Assembly (NCBI RefSeq): GCF_018860705.1
Contig: NZ_JAHKQA010000042.1
Coordinates: 44,585 to 108,584, forward strand
Direction: 5' to 3'
Length of the DNA: 64,000 bases
Origin: Citreicella sp. C3M06
GTDB lineage: Bacteria; Pseudomonadota; Alphaproteobacteria; Rhodobacterales; Rhodobacteraceae
A model generated the notes under the pieces. The model ran no database searches and had not been told where the DNA came from. It saw nothing but the letters and a program-made list of their open reading frames with translations. Positions 45,241-55,411 of the stretch are shown piece by piece. Within the stretch, counting starts at the first letter, position 1, and the number at the start of each line of letters is the position of its first letter. The position numbers and the translations under genes were made by a program.

Positions 45241-45516
45241 TCAGGAAAGATCGACAAAGCGGCGATCGTGCAAGGCCCCGAGGAACCCGGCGGCATCCTT
45301 GGCGATCTGCTCTGCGGGCGCTTGATAGCGGGCGGCGAGGCTGGCGGTGATGTCTTGCAGGCTCTTGACGCCGTCGACCTCGGACAGGATGGCATGGGCG
45401 ATCTCGTCCAGCGTGACAGTGCGTTCGGGGGCCAGCAGCACCCATGTGTCGCGCACGGCATCGCGGTGAATGCGCACGCCGCGCGGCAGAAACGGAATCT
45501 CCTCGGGCTGCATCAT
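45241..45516 (-). CDS. pqqD: PqqA-binding chaperone PqqD
   Basis: 91 residues. Small RRE-type peptide chaperone that hands PqqA to PqqE; conserved FLPRGVRIHRDAVRDTWVLL and LSEVDGVKSLQDI. The start is one of two adjacent ATGs (45,516 or 45,513) that overlap the pqqC stop. Normal length, separate from pqqE (some genomes fuse them). Confidence 0.93.
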   Translation of the reverse strand: MMQPEEIPFLPRGVRIHRDAVRDTWVLLAPERTVTLDEIAHAILSEVDGVKSLQDITASLAARYQAPAEQIAKDAAGFLGALHDRRFVDLS

Positions 45517-46259
45517 GCGGCTCTGCCGCGCGCCAGCCCTTCGCCAGGTTGCCATGCGCCGGGGGGGATGCGCTGTTCGACATAGGCCCCCCAAAGCGCA
45601 TCAAGCTGCGCCCAGAGCACATCCGTCTTAAAGGTCAGGGCGGCGGCGGCCATGTCCTGCTTTTCCTGCGTATCGGCATGGTCAAGCACCCAGCCAAGGC
45701 CAAAGGCCACGTCCTTGGGCGCTTCGTTCAGGCGGTTGCGGAAATAGCTCAGCGCGCTGTCATCGGCAAAATCGTAATGGGCTAGCAAGCCTTCGATGCG
45801 GTTGGCGTGGATCTTTGGCGCGAACAGTTCGGTCAGCGAGGCGGCCACCGCTTCAAGCAGCGTCTTGTCGCGCACATAGCGCACATAGGCATCCACGGCG
45901 AAACGGGTGGCCGGCAGCACGCCCCGGCGCGCGGCGACGTAATCACGATCCAGCCCCACCGCATCGGCAAGGCGCAGCCAGCGGCGGATGCCGCCCTCGT
46001 TCTGCTCGGTGCCGTCGTGGTCCTCGATGCGGCTCCGCCAGATGCGGCGCAGGTCCGGGTCTTCGACGCGGGACATAAAGGCGGCGTCCTTGATCGGGAT
46101 CGAATGCTGATAATAATAGCGGTTGATCACCCATGCGCGCACCTCGTCCGGGGTACACTGCCCGCCGTGCAGGCGGTGATGGAACGGGTGCTTGTCATGA
46201 TAGCGCTCGGCGCCGATCTGGCGCAGCCGGGCTTCGAAATCCTGCCGCGATTGGCTCAT
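45513..46259 (-). CDS. pqqC: Pyrroloquinoline-quinone synthase PqqC
   Basis: 248 residues. Cofactor-free oxidase for the last eight-electron oxidation and ring closure of PQQ. Typical segments: YHDKHPFHHRLHGGQCTPDEV, INRYYYQHSIPIKDAA and IEDHDGTEQNEGGIRRWL (each part of the helical active site). The ATG at 46,259 overlaps the pqqB stop; the upstream in-frame ATG lies inside pqqB. Confidence 0.96.
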   Translation of the reverse strand: MSQSRQDFEARLRQIGAERYHDKHPFHHRLHGGQCTPDEVRAWVINRYYYQHSIPIKDAAFMSRVEDPDLRRIWRSRIEDHDGTEQNEGGIRRWLRLADAVGLDRDYVAARRGVLPATRFAVDAYVRYVRDKTLLEAVAASLTELFAPKIHANRIEGLLAHYDFADDSALSYFRNRLNEAPKDVAFGLGWVLDHADTQEKQDMAAAALTFKTDVLWAQLDALWGAYVEQRIPPGAWQPGEGLARGRAA

Positions 46260-47152
46260 GAGGTTACCTCCATACCGTCGCATCCGATGGTCCAGCCCGC
46301 GGCTTCGGCCTGCGCCCGTTCGGGCGCGCCGGGGCGCAGCACCGGGTTGGTGTTGTTCATATGCACATAGACCTTCTGGCCGATGCTCAGCCCGTCAAAG
46401 GCGGCAAGCGAGCCGTCTTCGCCGCTCATCGACATATGGCCCATGCGCTTGCCGGTTTTCTGGCCAAGCCCGGCGCGGATCATCTCGTCGTCGCGCCACA
46501 GCGTGCCGTCAAAGAACACAAGGCTGGCGCCTTGCAGCCGCGCGCGCAGATCCTGCGGCAGCAGGGCGCAGCCGGGAATGTAATAGGCGGTGTCCCCGCC
46601 CGCTTGCAGCGCCACGCCAACGGTCTGCTCGCCGATCACGTCGGTCTGCACCGTCTCGCCTTCGAGGTAAAGCGGCACCTTGCCGGGCACGGCGAACAGC
46701 GTCGCGCTCAGGCCGGGGGCCAGTTCGAACGGCGTGTCCAGCGCGATGGGCTTGCGCGGCACCACCGCCGCGTTGACGGCGTTGAAGATCGGGTTTTCCG
46801 CCAGCACCTGGTGGATGCCGGGCGTGGCAAACAGGGCAAATGGCTGCATTTCGCGCAGCGTCAGCAGGCCCGCCACATGGTCGATGTCGCCATTGGTCAC
46901 CAGTACCGAGGTCAACGGCATGTCCCGCAGCCCGGTCGGGTGCAATTCCGGCGTCGCCGCCAACTGGGCGCGAATGTCCGGCGAGGCGTTCAGGATCGCC
47001 CAATTCGTGCCATTGGCCGAAACCGCCAGCGAACTTTGCGTCTGGGGCGGTATCTCGCCCGCCCGGGCGGCATTGCAATTGGGGCAGCCGCAATTCCATT
47101 GCGGCAGGCCGCCGCCGGCCGCTGCCCCAAGGATACGCGCGCGGATGGTCAT
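46256..47152 (-). CDS. pqqB: PQQ biosynthesis protein PqqB
   Basis: 298 residues, metallo-beta-lactamase fold. AAAGGGLPQWNCGCPNC with the zinc-site cysteines, VTNGDIDHVAGLL as the histidine/aspartate motif and the late FDGTLWRDDEMI. PqqB hydroxylates the tyrosine of the cross-linked intermediate. Position and order in the operon are canonical, 27 bases after pqqA. Confidence 0.95.
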   Translation of the reverse strand: MTIRARILGAAAGGGLPQWNCGCPNCNAARAGEIPPQTQSSLAVSANGTNWAILNASPDIRAQLAATPELHPTGLRDMPLTSVLVTNGDIDHVAGLLTLREMQPFALFATPGIHQVLAENPIFNAVNAAVVPRKPIALDTPFELAPGLSATLFAVPGKVPLYLEGETVQTDVIGEQTVGVALQAGGDTAYYIPGCALLPQDLRARLQGASLVFFDGTLWRDDEMIRAGLGQKTGKRMGHMSMSGEDGSLAAFDGLSIGQKVYVHMNNTNPVLRPGAPERAQAEAAGWTIGCDGMEVTS

Positions 47153-47179
47153 GCTACGTCTCCCGCGCGCGCCGCTTGA

Positions 47180-47272
47180 TCAGAACAGGACGCCGTCGTC
47201 GTGCTCGGGGCCGTACATGTTGATTTCCATGCCGCACTCGATCTCGCGGATAACGGGTTTTGTCCAGGCCAT
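47180..47272 (-). CDS. pqqA: PQQ precursor peptide PqqA
   Basis: 30-residue peptide read directly from the sequence: starts MAWTKPVIREIECG and holds Glu16 and Tyr20 (MEINMYGPE), the residues joined to make PQQ. A perfect GAGGAGG ribosome site stands before the ATG, matching the high expression such a precursor needs. It is too short for usual gene calling and is the first gene of the minus-strand pqq operon. Confidence 0.95.
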   Translation of the reverse strand: MAWTKPVIREIECGMEINMYGPEHDDGVLF

Positions 47273-47302
47273 CGTCTTTCCTCCTCAGGTTCAGACAGGG
47301 GT

Positions 47303-47330
47303 TTCGTATCTGGCAGACTGCCAAATTCAA
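47303..47330 (-). promoter_or_regulatory. Predicted pqqA promoter with internal palindrome
   Basis: On the minus strand TTGAAT (47,330-47,325) and TACGAA (47,308-47,303) are spaced by 16 bases. The spacer holds TGGCAG-T-CTGCCA (47,311-47,323), an exact palindrome placed where a repressor or activator would contact polymerase. Confidence 0.5.
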
Positions 47331-47388
47331 GGCAGGGTGCGCGAGTCTTATATTGTAAGAGGGGCTAAGACCTTGGTCGGCACCTCGT

Positions 47389-47871
47389 TCAGGGATGTGG
47401 GCCTTCGGCGGCCTTTTTCAACTCTTCCGAAAACTCGCGGCGCAGCTTGCGCCGGATCGCTGCGGCGCGATTGCGCTTGGCTTCGGCCTCGGTAAGGATC
47501 TTCAGCTCGGGCACTGCCTTCGGCTTGCCGGACTCGTCGACCGCGACCATGGTGAAATAGCACGAATTGGTGTGGCGGCGGGTGCCCTTGCGGATGTCTT
47601 CGGCCTCGACCCGGATGCCGATTTCCATCGAGGTGCGCCCGGCGTGGTTCACCGCGGCGCGAAAGGTCACCAGTTCGCCAACGTTGATTGGCTGCTTGAA
47701 GGTCACCTGATCCACCGACAGAGTCACGGCATAGCAGCCGGAAAACCGCGAGGCGCAGGAAAACGCCACCCGGTCGAGCAGGTTCAGCAGCGCGCCGCCG
47801 TGCACCTTGCCCGAGAAATTGGCCATGTCCGGGGTCATGAGCACGGTCATGTCTAGCTGGCGGGGGTCCAT
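47389..47871 (-). CDS. Acyl-CoA thioesterase (YciA-like hotdog)
   Basis: 160 residues. Single hotdog fold with MANFSGKVHGGALLNLLDRVAFSC (cited as GKVHGGALLNLLDRVA), the Asp/His active-site pattern of YciA/BACH-type hydrolases, and RRHTNSCYFTMVAVDE. It splits acyl-CoA thioesters; chain preference cannot be read. The C-terminal tail is lysine/arginine rich. Not part of the pqq operon; it is read from upstream on the same strand. Confidence 0.88.
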   Translation of the reverse strand: MDPRQLDMTVLMTPDMANFSGKVHGGALLNLLDRVAFSCASRFSGCYAVTLSVDQVTFKQPINVGELVTFRAAVNHAGRTSMEIGIRVEAEDIRKGTRRHTNSCYFTMVAVDESGKPKAVPELKILTEAEAKRNRAAAIRRKLRREFSEELKKAAEGPHP

Positions 47872-47949
47872 TGGCGGGGCTCCTGTTGTGAGGTCACGGA
47901 ATTTCGATAGGATGTGAACGGCTTGCAGGGCAAGCGCTTTCGGTGCGGC

Positions 47950-48630
47950 CTAGCGCCGGGGGGCGGTGCCTTTCAAGCAAAAGCCGCGATGACGCTCGGT
48001 GACGATCTCGAAGCCGAAATCGCAGGCAGGTCGGAGTTTGCGGCGCAGATAGCCGATATAGACATCCACCACATTGTCCGAGGCCGGCTCCAGGCCCCAA
48101 AGCGTTTCAAGGATCTGTTGCCGGGGCAGCACGGTGCCCGCGTGTTCGGCGAGCAGCGCCAGCAGCGCGAATTCCCGGTCGGTCAGCTGAACGCTGCGGG
48201 TCTGCGTCGCCAGAGTCTGGTCAGTGGAGGACAGCTGCGCCGGGGCGGGGCGCAGGGCGGCGGCGCGGCGTTGCTGTACCTTCAGCCGCGCGACCAGCTC
48301 GTCGAAGGCAAAGGGTTTGATCACGTAATCGTCGGCCCCCGCCTCCAGCCCTTCGGCGCGGTGATCGACATCCGACAGCGCCGAGAGCATCACCACCGGC
48401 AGGCTCGCGCCGTGCTGGCGGGCGCGGCGCACAAGCTCGATGCCGCTGTCTTCGCCCAGCATCACGTCGATCACCGCTGCGTCATAGTTGCCCGAAAGCA
48501 GGCGGGGCAGGGCGGTGTCGGCGCGGGCCTCGGCCTCGACCGCGTAGCCATGCAGGCCCAGCCCGCGGGCAAGGGCGGAACGGATTTCCGGGTCGTCGTC
48601 GATCACGAGAAGGCGGGGCGCGCGGGTCAT
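47950..48630 (-). CDS. OmpR-family response regulator
   Basis: 226 residues from the ATG at 48,630 (a GTG at 48,636 is an alternative). Receiver with IDDDPEI, phospho-acceptor Asp in AAVIDVMLGED and the ADDYVIKPF lysine, then a winged-helix DNA-binding domain (VQLTDREFALLALLAEH, DVYIGYLRRKL). It lies nine bases after the kinase gene, so the pair is a classic two-component system. Target unknown; twin ATTGCTGC dyads upstream of the kinase are a candidate site. Confidence 0.9.
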   Translation of the reverse strand: MTRAPRLLVIDDDPEIRSALARGLGLHGYAVEAEARADTALPRLLSGNYDAAVIDVMLGEDSGIELVRRARQHGASLPVVMLSALSDVDHRAEGLEAGADDYVIKPFAFDELVARLKVQQRRAAALRPAPAQLSSTDQTLATQTRSVQLTDREFALLALLAEHAGTVLPRQQILETLWGLEPASDNVVDVYIGYLRRKLRPACDFGFEIVTERHRGFCLKGTAPRR

Positions 48631-48639
48631 GGGCACAGC

Positions 48640-50184
48640 TTATCGCGGCGTCAGCGGAAGGCGAGTCGTTATCCGCGTGCCCCGGCCATCGGCAACCGGA
48701 GAGGTCACGGAAATCGTGCCGCCCTGCGCCTCGATCACCCAAGCCGCCAGCGCAAGGCCAAGGCCAAACCCTTGCGCATTGCCGCTGCCGCCCTGCGCAA
48801 AGCGGTCCCAGATCCGGGCCTGATCCTGTGGCGCGATGCCGGGGCCAAGGTCGCTCACCTCGATTTGCGCCATGCCGCCGGAAGCCGTCGCCGACAGCGT
48901 CACCGCGCCGCCGCTGCGGGCGTGGCGGATGGCATTGCGCAGCAGCCCGACCAGCACCTGCCGCAGCCAGTTGCGATCCGCCATCACGCTCAGCGGCGCC
49001 GGGCTCAGCGTCAGTGTCATGCCCGCCGAGGCCAGCTCGGCCTTGGTTTCGGCGGCCACCTCGGCCAGCAGCACGGCAAGATCCACCGGCGCCGGGTCCA
49101 GCGCCAGCTGCCCGGTTTCCGAGCGCGCCACCCGCAGCAGATCGTCGATGCGCCGGTTCAGCCGCTGCGCGCGCGTCTCGATGGTGGCGAACGAGGGCAG
49201 CGGCTCGGCCCCCTGCCTGCCAAGCTGCGCTTCCATCAGGATCACCGTCAGCGGCGTGCGCAGCTCGTGCGAGATGTCGGCGAAGAACCGGCGGCGGTCT
49301 TCGTCGGCGCGCTCCAGCCGGGTGTTGGCGGCGCTCAGCGCGGCGGTGCGCGCGGCGATGGTGTCGTTCAGATCGGCGCGATCCTGCGCCACCGCCTCGG
49401 CCCGCGCCGCAAGCGCACGGGCCATGCGGTTGGTCTCGGCGGCAAGGCGACCGATCTCGTCGGCGCGCCCCTCGGGCAGGGCGACGTCGAAATCCTCGGC
49501 CTTGATGCGGCGGGCTGCGCCCAGCAGCGCATCAAGCCGGGCGAATTGCGGGCGCACCAGCCCGAAATACACGCCAAGCGCCAGCAGCAGCGCCGCCGCG
49601 CCAATCGCCAGCGCCAGCAGCGTCAGCCGGTGGCGCAGCCGGTCGATGCCGCCAAGGATGTCGGCGCGAAGACGGGTTTCCTCTTTCACCGCGTCTCCCA
49701 GCAGCGGCTCGAACCCTGCCGCAAAGGTATCGAGATGCGCCCGCAGCCGCGCCTTGTCGCCCGCGCCCAAAAGCCCAGAGAGCGAACTGCGGAACAGCGC
49801 TTCCATCCGCGCGATGGCCAGCGACTGGGTGGCCCGGCGCGATTGCGCATCAAGCCCCTGAGCTTGCGTCACCTCGCTGTCGAGCCCGGCGCGCAGATGG
49901 GCAAAGCTCTGGCGGACCGTCTCGGCCAGATCGTCGGTGCGGGCGGCGCGGGTCTCGGCGAGGGTGTCGGTCTGCACCATCTCGGTTGCGACCACCAGAA
50001 AGGTCGACACCTGCGTCGACAGCGCGGCATAGCCCTGAAGCCGCCGTTCCGCGCCAAGCGCTTCGTCGAGCCGTGTCGACACCTGCGCCATGCCCGCCAC
50101 CAGCAGACCCGCCGCCAGCAGCGCAGCCAGCCCCAGCGCGGCAGAGGCCAGCCCCAGACGGGCCTTCAGGCTAAACGTGCGCAC
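48640..50184 (-). CDS. Membrane sensor histidine kinase
   Basis: 514 residues from a GTG at 50,184; TTGs at 50,196 and 50,253 are also possible and no ATG is available. First helix near 10-35 (LGLASAALGLAALLAAG), periplasmic helical sensor, second helix near 195-215, HAMP (LLGAARRIKAEDFDVALPEG ... cited as RRIKAEDFDVALPEG), HisKA with ADISHELRTPLTVIL, and HATPase with LVGLLRNAIRHA, SDLGPGI and GFGLGLALA. Partner of the OmpR-type regulator downstream. Confidence 0.88.
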   Translation of the reverse strand: MRTFSLKARLGLASAALGLAALLAAGLLVAGMAQVSTRLDEALGAERRLQGYAALSTQVSTFLVVATEMVQTDTLAETRAARTDDLAETVRQSFAHLRAGLDSEVTQAQGLDAQSRRATQSLAIARMEALFRSSLSGLLGAGDKARLRAHLDTFAAGFEPLLGDAVKEETRLRADILGGIDRLRHRLTLLALAIGAAALLLALGVYFGLVRPQFARLDALLGAARRIKAEDFDVALPEGRADEIGRLAAETNRMARALAARAEAVAQDRADLNDTIAARTAALSAANTRLERADEDRRRFFADISHELRTPLTVILMEAQLGRQGAEPLPSFATIETRAQRLNRRIDDLLRVARSETGQLALDPAPVDLAVLLAEVAAETKAELASAGMTLTLSPAPLSVMADRNWLRQVLVGLLRNAIRHARSGGAVTLSATASGGMAQIEVSDLGPGIAPQDQARIWDRFAQGGSGNAQGFGLGLALAAWVIEAQGGTISVTSPVADGRGTRITTRLPLTPR

Positions 50185-50256
50185 GTCGGTTTCCAAGCCA
50201 TGCCTTGCAGGAGGGTCAATGCCACGCCTGTTCCCGATCTGCCCAATGTTCAATCA

Positions 50257-50304
50257 ATTGCTGCATGTTTCAGCAAATTCAACTCATATTGCTGCGGTGC
50301 AGCA
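50257..50304. promoter_or_regulatory. Two ATTGCTGC dyads three helical turns apart
   Basis: TTGCTG-N7-CAGCAA at 50,258-50,276 and TGCTGC-GGT-GCAGCA at 50,290-50,304. The 8-mer ATTGCTGC starts at 50,257 and 50,288, 31 bases apart. They lie in the divergent gap between the kinase operon and the small gene at 50,389, a good site for an OmpR-type regulator. Confidence 0.5.
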
Positions 50305-50388
50305 GGCCTCGCAGGCATCGTACATCCTTTTTTGAAATTTTCGGGTGACGCTTAACGTCTCTACGTCAACCAGAACTCTGAGGCTAGC

Positions 50389-50592
50389 ATGATCGAACTT
50401 CTCTTTGTCACCTGCCTGTCGATGGCCCCCGACCAATGTCAGGAACGCAGCTTGCTGTTCACCGATATGAGCCCGATGGCCTGCATGATGGGCGCGCAGC
50501 CCGAACTGGCGAAATGGTCCGAGTCGCATCCGCGCCACATCGTGTCCGGCTGGAAATGCCGCAGCCTGCGCCCCGGCGAGCACGACGCCTGA
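50389..50592 (+). CDS. Small cysteine-containing protein of unknown function
   Basis: 67 residues with four cysteines (FVTC, PDQC, PMAC, GWKC), regularly spread, and a short hydrophobic start (MIELLFVTCLS). Similar small proteins are commonly seen in Rhodobacteraceae but I know no function. Not clearly secreted. It stands alone between the kinase operon and a hairpin at 50,598. Confidence 0.6.
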   Translation: MIELLFVTCLSMAPDQCQERSLLFTDMSPMACMMGAQPELAKWSESHPRHIVSGWKCRSLRPGEHDA

Positions 50593-50597
50593 CCCCG

Positions 50598-50631
50598 ATC
50601 ACGCGGCCCTTGGGAGGGCCGGCCGCGTGAT
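50598..50631 (+). terminator. Strong hairpin after the small cysteine protein gene
   Basis: ATCACGCGGCC pairs perfectly with GGCCGCGTGAT (11 bp) around 12 bases. No T-run. Terminator or mRNA end-stabilising structure. Confidence 0.55.
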
Positions 50632-50754
50632 ACTGCCCCGAAACGCCGCTTCCCGACCCTGATGGCTGCCCCGGCGATATGCCCCTTTGGCAGCGGTTGA
50701 CCTTTCCCCCAGCTTCGCATCAGCATCCCCTTCGGAGGAAGGGAGGATCTTTGC

Positions 50755-51519
50755 TTGTCGACAGCGAAGATGGCATCACGCGGCCTTGTCACGGCGGTTT
50801 CGCTGGGTGGCCTTGCCGCGCTTTGGATCATGGCCGCAACGCTGAGCGATGATGCCAGCGTGCTGCCGCAACCGTGGCAATTGCTGCCCGCCTTTCTGCG
50901 CGCGCTTGGCAGCGGCGAGTTGGGGTTTCACCTTGGCATGACGCTGATGCGGGTGGTCTGTTCGTTCGGACTGGCGATGTCGGTGGGCATTGCGCTGGGG
51001 CTGGCGATGGGGCGGCTGCCGCGGCTCGATCGCTGGCTCGACCCATGGCTGGTGGTGTTTCTCAACCTGCCGGCGCTGGTGCTGATCGTGCTGTGCTACC
51101 TGTGGATCGGCCTGACCGAGACCGCCGCCATCGTGGCGGTGACGCTCAACAAGATCCCCAATGTGGCGACGGTGATCCGCGAGGGCGCGCGGGCGCTTGA
51201 TCCCGGTCTGGATGCTATGGCGGGGATCTACCGGATGCCGTTCCTGCGCCGGATGCGCCATGTGGTGCTGCCGCAGCTGGCGCCGTTCATCACCGCCTCG
51301 GCCCGCTCGGGTGTGGCGGTGATCTGGAAGATCGTGCTGGTGGTGGAATTCCTTGGCCGCTCCAACGGCGTCGGCTTTCAGATCCACCTGTATTTTCAGC
51401 TCTTCGACGTGGCGATGGTGCTGGTCTACGCCTTCAGCTTCATCGCGGTGATGCTGGCGGTGGAATGGCTGGCGCTGCAACCCCTTGAACGGCGCGCAAG
51501 CCGGTGGAGGCAGACATGA
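50755..51519 (+). CDS. ABC transporter permease (SsuC/TauC type)
   Basis: 254 residues with about six hydrophobic helices. The EAA-type loop around IYRMPFLRRMRHVVLPQLAPF and the segment FLNLPALVLIVLCYLWIG mark the SsuC/TauC group. The TTG start is eight bases behind GGAGG; the ATG at 50,770 is an alternative. No receptor or ATPase of its own type is adjacent; these are most likely the minus-strand genes at 36,147 and 35,482. It is cotranscribed with a different ABC pair (stop overlaps ATGA). Confidence 0.85.
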   Translation: MSTAKMASRGLVTAVSLGGLAALWIMAATLSDDASVLPQPWQLLPAFLRALGSGELGFHLGMTLMRVVCSFGLAMSVGIALGLAMGRLPRLDRWLDPWLVVFLNLPALVLIVLCYLWIGLTETAAIVAVTLNKIPNVATVIREGARALDPGLDAMAGIYRMPFLRRMRHVVLPQLAPFITASARSGVAVIWKIVLVVEFLGRSNGVGFQIHLYFQLFDVAMVLVYAFSFIAVMLAVEWLALQPLERRASRWRQT

Positions 51520-52232
51520 CCCTGACGGTCAGCGATCTTGGCTATGCCTACGGCGCCAAGCGGGCGCTCGATGGGGTCAGCTTTGCCCTGATGCCGGGGT
51601 TCACCGCGCTTCTGGGGCCGAACGGGGCGGGAAAATCGACGCTGTTCGCCCTGCTGACCCGGCTGTTCGTCACCCGCGAAGGGCGGATCTGCGTTGCCGG
51701 GCAGGACATGGCCCGCGCCCCGCGCGCCGCGCTGTCGCAGATCGGCGTGGTGTTCCAGCAACCGACGCTGGATCTGGACATGTCGGTTGCCGCCAACATG
51801 CGCTATTTCGCGGCGCTGCATGGCATTGCCGGGCGCGAGGCGTCGATCCGTGCTTCGCGGGCGCTCGAGCAGCTTGGCATGGCCGAGCGCGCGAATGAGC
51901 GGGCGCGCGATCTCAATGGCGGGCATCGCCGCCGCATGGAAATCGCCCGCGCGCTGATTCACGACCCCAAGGTGCTGCTGCTCGACGAGCCGACGGTGGG
52001 GCTTGATTTCAAGTCGCGGCAAGGGATCGTCGATCATGTGCATCAGCTGGCAGGGCAGGGGCTGACCGTGCTGTGGGCGACGCATCTGGTCGACGAGATC
52101 CGCGACAGCGACGGCGTGGTGGTGCTGCACCGGGGCCGCGTTCTGGCGCATCAGCGCGCGGAAACCCTGCGCGCGGGCCGCCCGCTGGCGGATGTGTTCA
52201 TCGAGATGACCGCCTCGGAGGTGCCGACATGA
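51516..52232 (+). CDS. PQQ-associated ABC exporter-type ATPase
   Basis: 238 residues from the ATG overlapping the preceding stop. Walker A GPNGAGKST, Q-loop FQQPTLDLD, altered signature LNGGHRRRMEI in place of LSGGQ, Walker B VLLLDEPTVGLD and switch His in WATHLVDEI. The NGGH signature is characteristic of the ATPase linked to PQQ alcohol dehydrogenases. It pairs with the ABC-2 permease that follows with a four-base overlap. Confidence 0.9.
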   Translation: MTLTVSDLGYAYGAKRALDGVSFALMPGFTALLGPNGAGKSTLFALLTRLFVTREGRICVAGQDMARAPRAALSQIGVVFQQPTLDLDMSVAANMRYFAALHGIAGREASIRASRALEQLGMAERANERARDLNGGHRRRMEIARALIHDPKVLLLDEPTVGLDFKSRQGIVDHVHQLAGQGLTVLWATHLVDEIRDSDGVVVLHRGRVLAHQRAETLRAGRPLADVFIEMTASEVPT

Positions 52233-53020
52233 TCTATCTTGTCGCCATGCTGGCGATCATCCGCCGCGAGGCGATGCGCTTTGTGCGCCAGCGCTCGCGC
52301 TTTCTGGCGGCGTTGGTGCGCCCGCTGGTCTGGCTGGTGGTGTTCGCGGCGGGGTTTCGCGCCGCGCTTGGCCTGTCGATCATCCCGCCTTACCAGACCT
52401 ACATCACCTACGAGGTCTATATCGTGCCCGGCCTGTGCGGCATGATCCAGCTGTTCAACGGCATGCAATCGTCGCTGAGCCTCGTCTACGATCAGGAGAT
52501 GGGCTCGATGCGGCTGCTGCTGACCTCGCCGCTGCCGCGCTGGTGGTTGCTGCTGTCAAAGCTGCTGGCCGGGGCGCTGGTGTCGATCCTTCAGGTTTAT
52601 GTCTTCCTTGCGGTGGCGGCGGGTTTTGGCATCACGCTGGATCCGTGGGGCTATGTGGCGGTGCTGCCGGCGCTGGTGCTGTCGGGGCTGATGCTGGGGG
52701 CGCTGGGGTTGCTGATCTCGTCGACCATCCGGCAGCTGGAAAATTTCGCGGGGGTGATGAATTTCGTCATTTTCCCGATGTTCTTTCTGTCGACGGCGCT
52801 TTACCCGCTGTGGAAGATGGCCGAAAGCTCGCAGCTCCTGCGCGATATCTGCGCGTGGAATCCCTTCACCCATGCGGTCGAGCTGATCCGCTTTGCGCTG
52901 TATCTGCACCCCAACCTCTGGGCGCTGCTCTGGGTCTGCCTGAGCTTTGCGCTGTTCTTTGGCGCTGCGGTGCTGGGATATGATCCGGCCCATGGCATGA
53001 CGCGGCGGCGCAAGGGATAG
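52229..53020 (+). CDS. PQQ-associated ABC-2 type permease (PedC-like)
   Basis: 263 residues, six hydrophobic helices, ABC-2 membrane domain with IYLVAMLAIIRREAMRFVRQ at the N-terminus, YEVYIVPGLCGMIQLFNGM, and MNFVIFPMFFLSTALYPLW. ABC-2 permeases usually move compounds outward. Together with the ATPase it forms the membrane part of the PQQ-alcohol ABC system whose binding protein is at 38,206. A small hairpin (GCGCT-AAC-AGCGC, about 53,033) follows. Confidence 0.88.
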   Translation: MIYLVAMLAIIRREAMRFVRQRSRFLAALVRPLVWLVVFAAGFRAALGLSIIPPYQTYITYEVYIVPGLCGMIQLFNGMQSSLSLVYDQEMGSMRLLLTSPLPRWWLLLSKLLAGALVSILQVYVFLAVAAGFGITLDPWGYVAVLPALVLSGLMLGALGLLISSTIRQLENFAGVMNFVIFPMFFLSTALYPLWKMAESSQLLRDICAWNPFTHAVELIRFALYLHPNLWALLWVCLSFALFFGAAVLGYDPAHGMTRRRKG

Positions 53021-53125
53021 ACCATCCTGCGGCGCTAACAGCGCAAACAGGGCTTTCTGCCCCTGAAAGGGAGTGTTAAGCCCATGCCCAGCAAAACCTG
53101 CCGCCTATCGGCATCCCCCCAAAAA

Positions 53126-53135
53126 CCTCCGGAGG
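53126..53135 (+). promoter_or_regulatory. Palindrome covering the isocitrate dehydrogenase ribosome site
   Basis: CCTCCGGAGG is exactly self-complementary and its right half is the GGAGG ribosome site 12 bases before the ATG. Two mRNA copies or a local fold could mask it; it may be chance. Confidence 0.3.
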
Positions 53136-53147
53136 ATCGAAAGTACC

Positions 53148-55352
<2,205 letters not shown>

Positions 55353-55367
55353 GACTGACCGATCAAG

Positions 55368-55398
55368 GCCCCCGCCCGGTGACGGGCGGGGGCTTTTT
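55368..55398 (+). terminator. Rho-independent terminator after icd
   Basis: GCCCCCGCCC / GGGCGGGGGC, perfect 10-bp stem with a 6-base loop and five Ts. It can also serve the convergent dehydratase gene. Confidence 0.92.
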
Positions 55399-55411
55399 CA
55401 TGCCTGCCGCC

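Noticed and set aside
44065..47272. A pqqF/pqqG peptidase in the pqq operon
   Set aside because: No M16-type protease gene is visible within the operon or next to it.
47914..50355. Plus-strand 813-codon frame opposite the two-component genes
   Set aside because: Arg/Gln/His-rich and without domains; the minus strand holds a complete regulator and kinase.
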